From the NCBI GenBank assembly GCA_029959085.1, contig JARWIR010000023.1:8073860-8137859 (forward strand): DNA of 64,000 nt, in the 5' to 3' direction. A program made the translations under genes and the position numbers. Positions 59,977 to 64,000 of this stretch are shown piece by piece; within the stretch, counting starts at the first letter, position 1; each line of letters opens with the position of its first letter. The notes beneath the pieces were generated by a model, which ran no database searches, had not been told where the DNA came from, and saw only the letters and a list, made by a program, of their open reading frames with translations. Origin of the DNA: Nemophila menziesii (taxonomy: Eukaryota > Streptophyta > Magnoliopsida > Boraginales > Hydrophyllaceae).

Positions 59977-61525
59977 ATGGATAAATCCGATAATTTTGTA
60001 CCAATTGAAGATTTTACAGTGGATATTTACTCCACAGATCAGCAATCTAGTGAGGGTAACTTTTTCCCTTGTGGGAATCTCATTATCACAAAATTACCAC
60101 CTAATCTTCTCAACATTGCGTTTCAAGTAAGTAAAACTTATTAATTACATTGGGTTTTAAATTATTGTATCTTTTAATAGGATGCATTATTAACATTTTT
60201 TATGGGTTTTACTTAGAATAAACTCTGAAGTTTCCTATCAAGGTTCGCAACATAATTCTACTACCCAAATACGTAAGAGGCCTCAACTTTCCCTAATTGG
60301 TACTCTCTCTCTCTCTCATGTATTAATGTGTATTTATATGGTTGTAATTATATATTAAAGGCAAACTCAATTATCGAATGCATTCGTGTATGTAACCCAA
60401 CATGTAATTTTCATTTTATTGTTTTAGTTTAGAAACAATAATTAGTCAGATATGCAACGTCTTATTATGAGTTCAGGGTACACTTAAAATTTTTGTTTGT
60501 GGGTGCTATAATATTAAAAGGATTTTAGTGAGATGGATGAGGTGAAGTAGGGTAGGGATTTTATTTACAATTTAACTATTAAATATAATTTTTATTCAAT
60601 TTTGGTAAAGTTATCTTGAAAAAGTAATATCCTATATATCAAAAAAATTATAATATGTTGTAAAATTATTTGAAAAACTTTATTCTCTAATGGATGAAGA
60701 AAAAAAGTTTAACTAATCATTCTAAAAAATTATTTTATAAGAGTGAATTGTTTAAAAGGTCCAAAACTAAATTTTCTCATTTTTAATGGGTTTAAGTTTT
60801 TTTCCTTCCGCAAATGGTCAAATTTTTAATGGGATATCTTTGTTTTTATAATAAGTTACGATTTTATTTAATGGTTTATACAAATTTTTTAATGGGTCAC
60901 GTGTATTATTTTTTATAGATTAAACATATTTCTTAAAGGTTATGTGTAATAAATATTGTAAACTTTATTAGCTAACAATATTCTTGTAAAGACATTTGAA
61001 TCAATAACCCATAAATACTTACATAACATAATTTGGACTCATGAACAAACCATATATCACGACGAAGGGATCACTTGGTGTGATTAACAATAGGTAAATA
61101 GCCGATAAAAAGATATATAACAAGCAACTATGATATATATAGATATATATGTGTGTATATATAATATATATCAACGTCAGTAAACAACCTGGATTACTGA
61201 TAATTTATACAGGGATTTGTTGACCAAAACAATAATATTTCATAGTATTTAAAATTTATACATTACCATAACATCAGCGTGAAAATCTAATAAATGGTCA
61301 AGTAAAAAATAGCAAAGGAAATGTCATCAATAACGTGAGTAAAGATGAATAATTATGTGTTACTTGAATATACTTAACTAAATCATGTTTGATGTTTTTT
61401 TCTTGGTTTCTTATGTTTTTAATGTAAATAAATTAATTATATGATAAATTGCACCATTTATCTTTCAGTACGTGGGTGGTCCAGGCTTGCTTGCACGCAC
61501 AACGAATAATCACACACGGATATAA
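59977..61525 (+). CDS. Orphan two-exon gene, complete copy across the unit 2/3 border
   Basis: Coding exons 59977-60126 and 61469-61525, with the same GTAAGT donor, TTTCAG acceptor and phase-0 intron as the copy at 27345. The upstream leader intron is 59354-59843. Product, 68 residues: F to L in PPNLLNIAFQ and G to R near the end (HTRI) relative to the other copies. Identical length in all copies despite a 1.3-kb intron full of indels is mild evidence for constraint. Function unknown. Confidence 0.5.
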
Positions 61526-61565
61526 TTGCCTCCACATGCATATTCCCAATTAAATTCAGAACTAG

Positions 61566-61570
61566 GTTAC
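61566..61570. repeat. Target-site duplication GTTAC (unit 3, left)
   Basis: Same 5-mer as in unit 2, directly before the LTR. Confidence 0.8.
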
Positions 61571-64000
61571 TAGTGTCTCCTAACACCCCCATATAGGAAG
61601 GATACGTACCGCAAGTGTACAGATCGTCCAAGTAATATTCGGTAAACGGGAATTCGATCTCAAGAACGGATTGGATATGACTTTAGATGTTATGTAATAA
61701 GTTTTTGTAGTTGTTATATGATGCGGAAAACAAAATAGATAAATATTTGTTTTGATTTTATTTAAGTATTAAAGTGCAAATAATGTAAAATACTAAATTA
61801 ACTAATGCAAATAAATGAGATGCAAGTAAATAAAATACGAGTAGATGCAAGGATGAGAAATAGTACTTGAGTTTCGCAAGGATTTCGCCTAAATCCATTC
61901 AATAAATGTTCTTGTTTAAGAGTCGAATTGGTAATTAATAATAGTCTAGATTCGAGTTTCTCCTAACCCCCGTTAGGGTGGACTTGGGAGCTATCCTAGG
62001 GTATTAAAAACCCCGAGGGTGATTATAAGCTACCTTTGAATGTTCAAGTGTTTAACCCAATTGACTATAAGATTAACTAAGTCCGCAAGGATCAATAATT
62101 ATATCTTACATCTATTACTTAGTTCAGTTATTAAACCCCCCTCCCGTCAAGGTGATCATTACGCCTCTATAATGAATAGCTTAATTACTAATTCCTATTT
62201 TTGATTCATGACTTGAAAAACAGTATATAAATTCACGATAATAGAAAATACTAATTTACCCAATTCAAATAAAATCTTTCAATCCAAAATTCAAAAACAT
62301 TAATTAAATAAATTGGGGCTTAGCCCATTAAAGCGATTCTCAATCACAAATGAGTTTAGCTCATAATTGAAATTAAAACTAAAGAAATAAAATAAAAGGA
62401 ACTCGTGTTTTATAGAAAGAAAAATAAATAAAACCTAATTAAGAGGTTGTTGCATTGACTGTTGGTGGAAGAATTGCTTCTCCAGCTTCAGTTTTTTTTT
62501 CTCTAGCTTCTGGCTTTTCTCTCTAACACTCTGCCTTTTGTAAAATGAATTGTGTGTAAAAATAAAGTCAAAAGGCCTATATATACTAATAAAATCGGAC
62601 TTGGGCTTATTTTAAATGAATTAATGAAATATTAAATTACCCAAGTCCACTTTTCAAGTCCAAATCCTGTAACTGGTGTACACCATCCACTAAAATGGCT
62701 GTAACTTTCTCAATTTAACTTCGAATTGACTCATTGAACTTGCTATTTTTTTTGTAACTCAATAAGGAACGAATCTTATTTACAACGCAATGGCTGAATC
62801 CATGTTTAAGTGGCTCGAAATCAGCAATTATCATCAGCCTTCCAGATTTGTAGCTCCAGTTTGTCCACTCTTTGGGATATTTCTTCTCGCCTTCGACTTT
62901 TTTACACGATCTAAGACTCCTGTTCTTGATTTCTGTCCTTGCTAGTATTAAAATCCTACAAACTTTACACTAAAACAAACCATTTAACGTGTAAAAGTGT
63001 AATAAATTAAAAATACTAAAATCCAAGGAGGAAAAATGATATATAACAATTTAATCCTAAAAGTATATCAAATTAGTCAAATAATCACCTAAAATGATGT
63101 CTCCTAAGGGAATATAATTAGAACAAACGAGGAGACATCAAGACCCCCAACTCCAACCTTTGTCGTCTCGACAAAGTAAACTTACAAACAAAGGTCTAAG
63201 GTGAATGCAGAGATGCAAAATCTAGTAAATACACCCAAAGCAATACTTAAAATAAATCTCATACAACAAACATTAGGAATTAATATACACATACACTTAT
63301 CATGCAAAATCAAACACAAACAATATCAATCTTAAAATTAACTTCACAATGCTAGAAGGTTACACTTGTACTTATATCAATATGATAGCTATAGGGTGTT
63401 CATTGATCCTCACTCGCTTTGAATGCTCCACTTAGTATACTCCCTATTAGCTTAATTATAAACTCACTATGCACCTAAGAATCACGAGGACATTATGGTT
63501 TTAGCGTAGGCTTAGGGACAATCTGGTATGTATATTTGGTAAATTTGAGGTGAGATTTTGGCTCTCTCCTCACTTACCATCAACAACTGTCCACAAGTTT
63601 GAGTTTACACTCGAATAATGTTCTCACTCAACCCATTTGATGCACTAATTTAGCATCCTCAAGTTAACCCAATATAGACTAAGATGATTTCCAAAAATTT
63701 CCACTTTGCCGGGTAAGTTAATCTTTCTTTTTCTTTTTCAAATTCTTTTTTTGTACAGTAGCTAACCAGGTTCCCGGTTTGTGATAATCGGGTTCCCGGT
63801 CCTTACTGTATTGACTTCTTCTTTTTTTTTTTTTTTAAATCTCGGCAAAGGGTTACAAATAATAATATCATCTGATATTGTTCCTTAATGTGTAAACACA
63901 AATAGTTACCTCCCAATATAATTTCCCAAAGATGGACCCGCCACCCCAAACTCAAGCTTGAGACAGGTCTCAGGATCGTGATTCAAGTGCGGGTCATTAG
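61571..64000 (-). mobile_element. Non-autonomous Athila-like element, unit 3 copy (cut by window end)
   Basis: Left LTR 61571-63140 complete, polypurine tract 63141-63157, stem-loop 63158-63176, then the interior. The right LTR lies beyond the window. Confidence 0.88.

Larger units (their letters stand above)
27435..60066. repeat. Large tandem repeat, unit 2
   Basis: Second copy of the same array, 32.6 kb long against 27.4 kb for unit 1. The extra length is mainly 47180-52314 and 36047-36467. It lacks about 45-50 bp near 27706 and 109 bp near 30406 that units 1 and 3 both have, so those two losses belong to this copy only. Confidence 0.95.
60067..64000. repeat. Large tandem repeat, unit 3 (partial)
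   Basis: Third copy, cut by the window end inside the minus-strand LTR element. It keeps the segment near 60335-60400 and the LTR edge near 63080-63176 that unit 2 lost, so at those sites it resembles unit 1. Confidence 0.95.

Noticed and set aside
1..64000. Bacterial features: operons, CRISPR, ribosome binding sites, rho-independent terminators
   Set aside because: The content is plant nuclear; no spaced identical repeats or operon-like gene runs are present.

Overview
The window is nuclear DNA of a eudicot plant; I could not resolve the family. It is AT-rich, has no dense gene array, and is packed with decayed plant transposons: Ty3/gypsy elements of Athila type, LINEs with a C-terminal RNase H, Stowaway and Mutator-like MITEs. 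It also holds a mitochondrial insertion (NUMT) and fragments of plant genes with typical GT-AG introns. Almost every long reading frame belongs to a transposon remnant, and most are broken.

Layout: the window is one very large tandem repeat. Unit 1 is 1-27434, unit 2 is 27435-60066 and unit 3 starts at 60067 and runs off the end. The units match along their whole length apart from substitutions, small indels and a few diagnostic structural differences. Unit 2 holds about 5.1 kb (47180-52314) that unit 1 has lost, and 421 bp of integrase (36047-36467) that unit 1 has lost. Unit 1 has a 194-bp MITE (15478-15671) whose empty site is seen in unit 2. Unit 2 alone has lost 109 bp at an LTR edge.

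Order inside a unit (unit 1 coordinates): the end of a small orphan gene (1-1490); a non-autonomous Athila-like LTR element on the minus strand (1536-6600) with two LTRs, a tRNA-Asp-type primer site and a polypurine tract; a broken plus-strand gypsy pol (6670-9225), its long 3' region and its 3' LTR (11821-about 13560, carrying a Stowaway MITE); the 3' end of LINE 1 (13564-15310); the Mutator-like MITE; a second Stowaway MITE (15842-16095); LINE 2 (16096-19679); a NUMT joining nad2 intron/exon 5 to a cob fragment (20100-21440); a CCA-rich tract; a short LINE RT remnant; a minus-strand MULE-type gene with a PB1-like N-terminal domain and repeated acidic exons (22369-23852); and a tandemly doubled 1.5-kb module carrying back-to-back TATA boxes. 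The plus side of that module leads to the promoter and first exons of the next orphan-gene copy (26634-28862), which crosses the unit boundary.

The 5.1 kb present only in unit 2 continues the LINE 2 RNase H. It then holds another copy of the plus-strand promoter module, a minus-strand cyclic-nucleotide-gated-channel pseudogene fragment, a third LINE tail, an (AT)n microsatellite, a 38-bp minisatellite, a ~190-bp tandem repeat and an array of TGGTGGGAAAA motifs with hairpins.

The only locus that still looks like a working gene is the small two-exon orphan ORF (27345-28862 and 59977-61525), with a TATA box, an ATG-free spliced leader and matching splice phase. The most interesting non-coding signal is an 8-bp stem-loop just upstream of the polypurine tract in both LTR-element families, where one base pair has changed on both sides.
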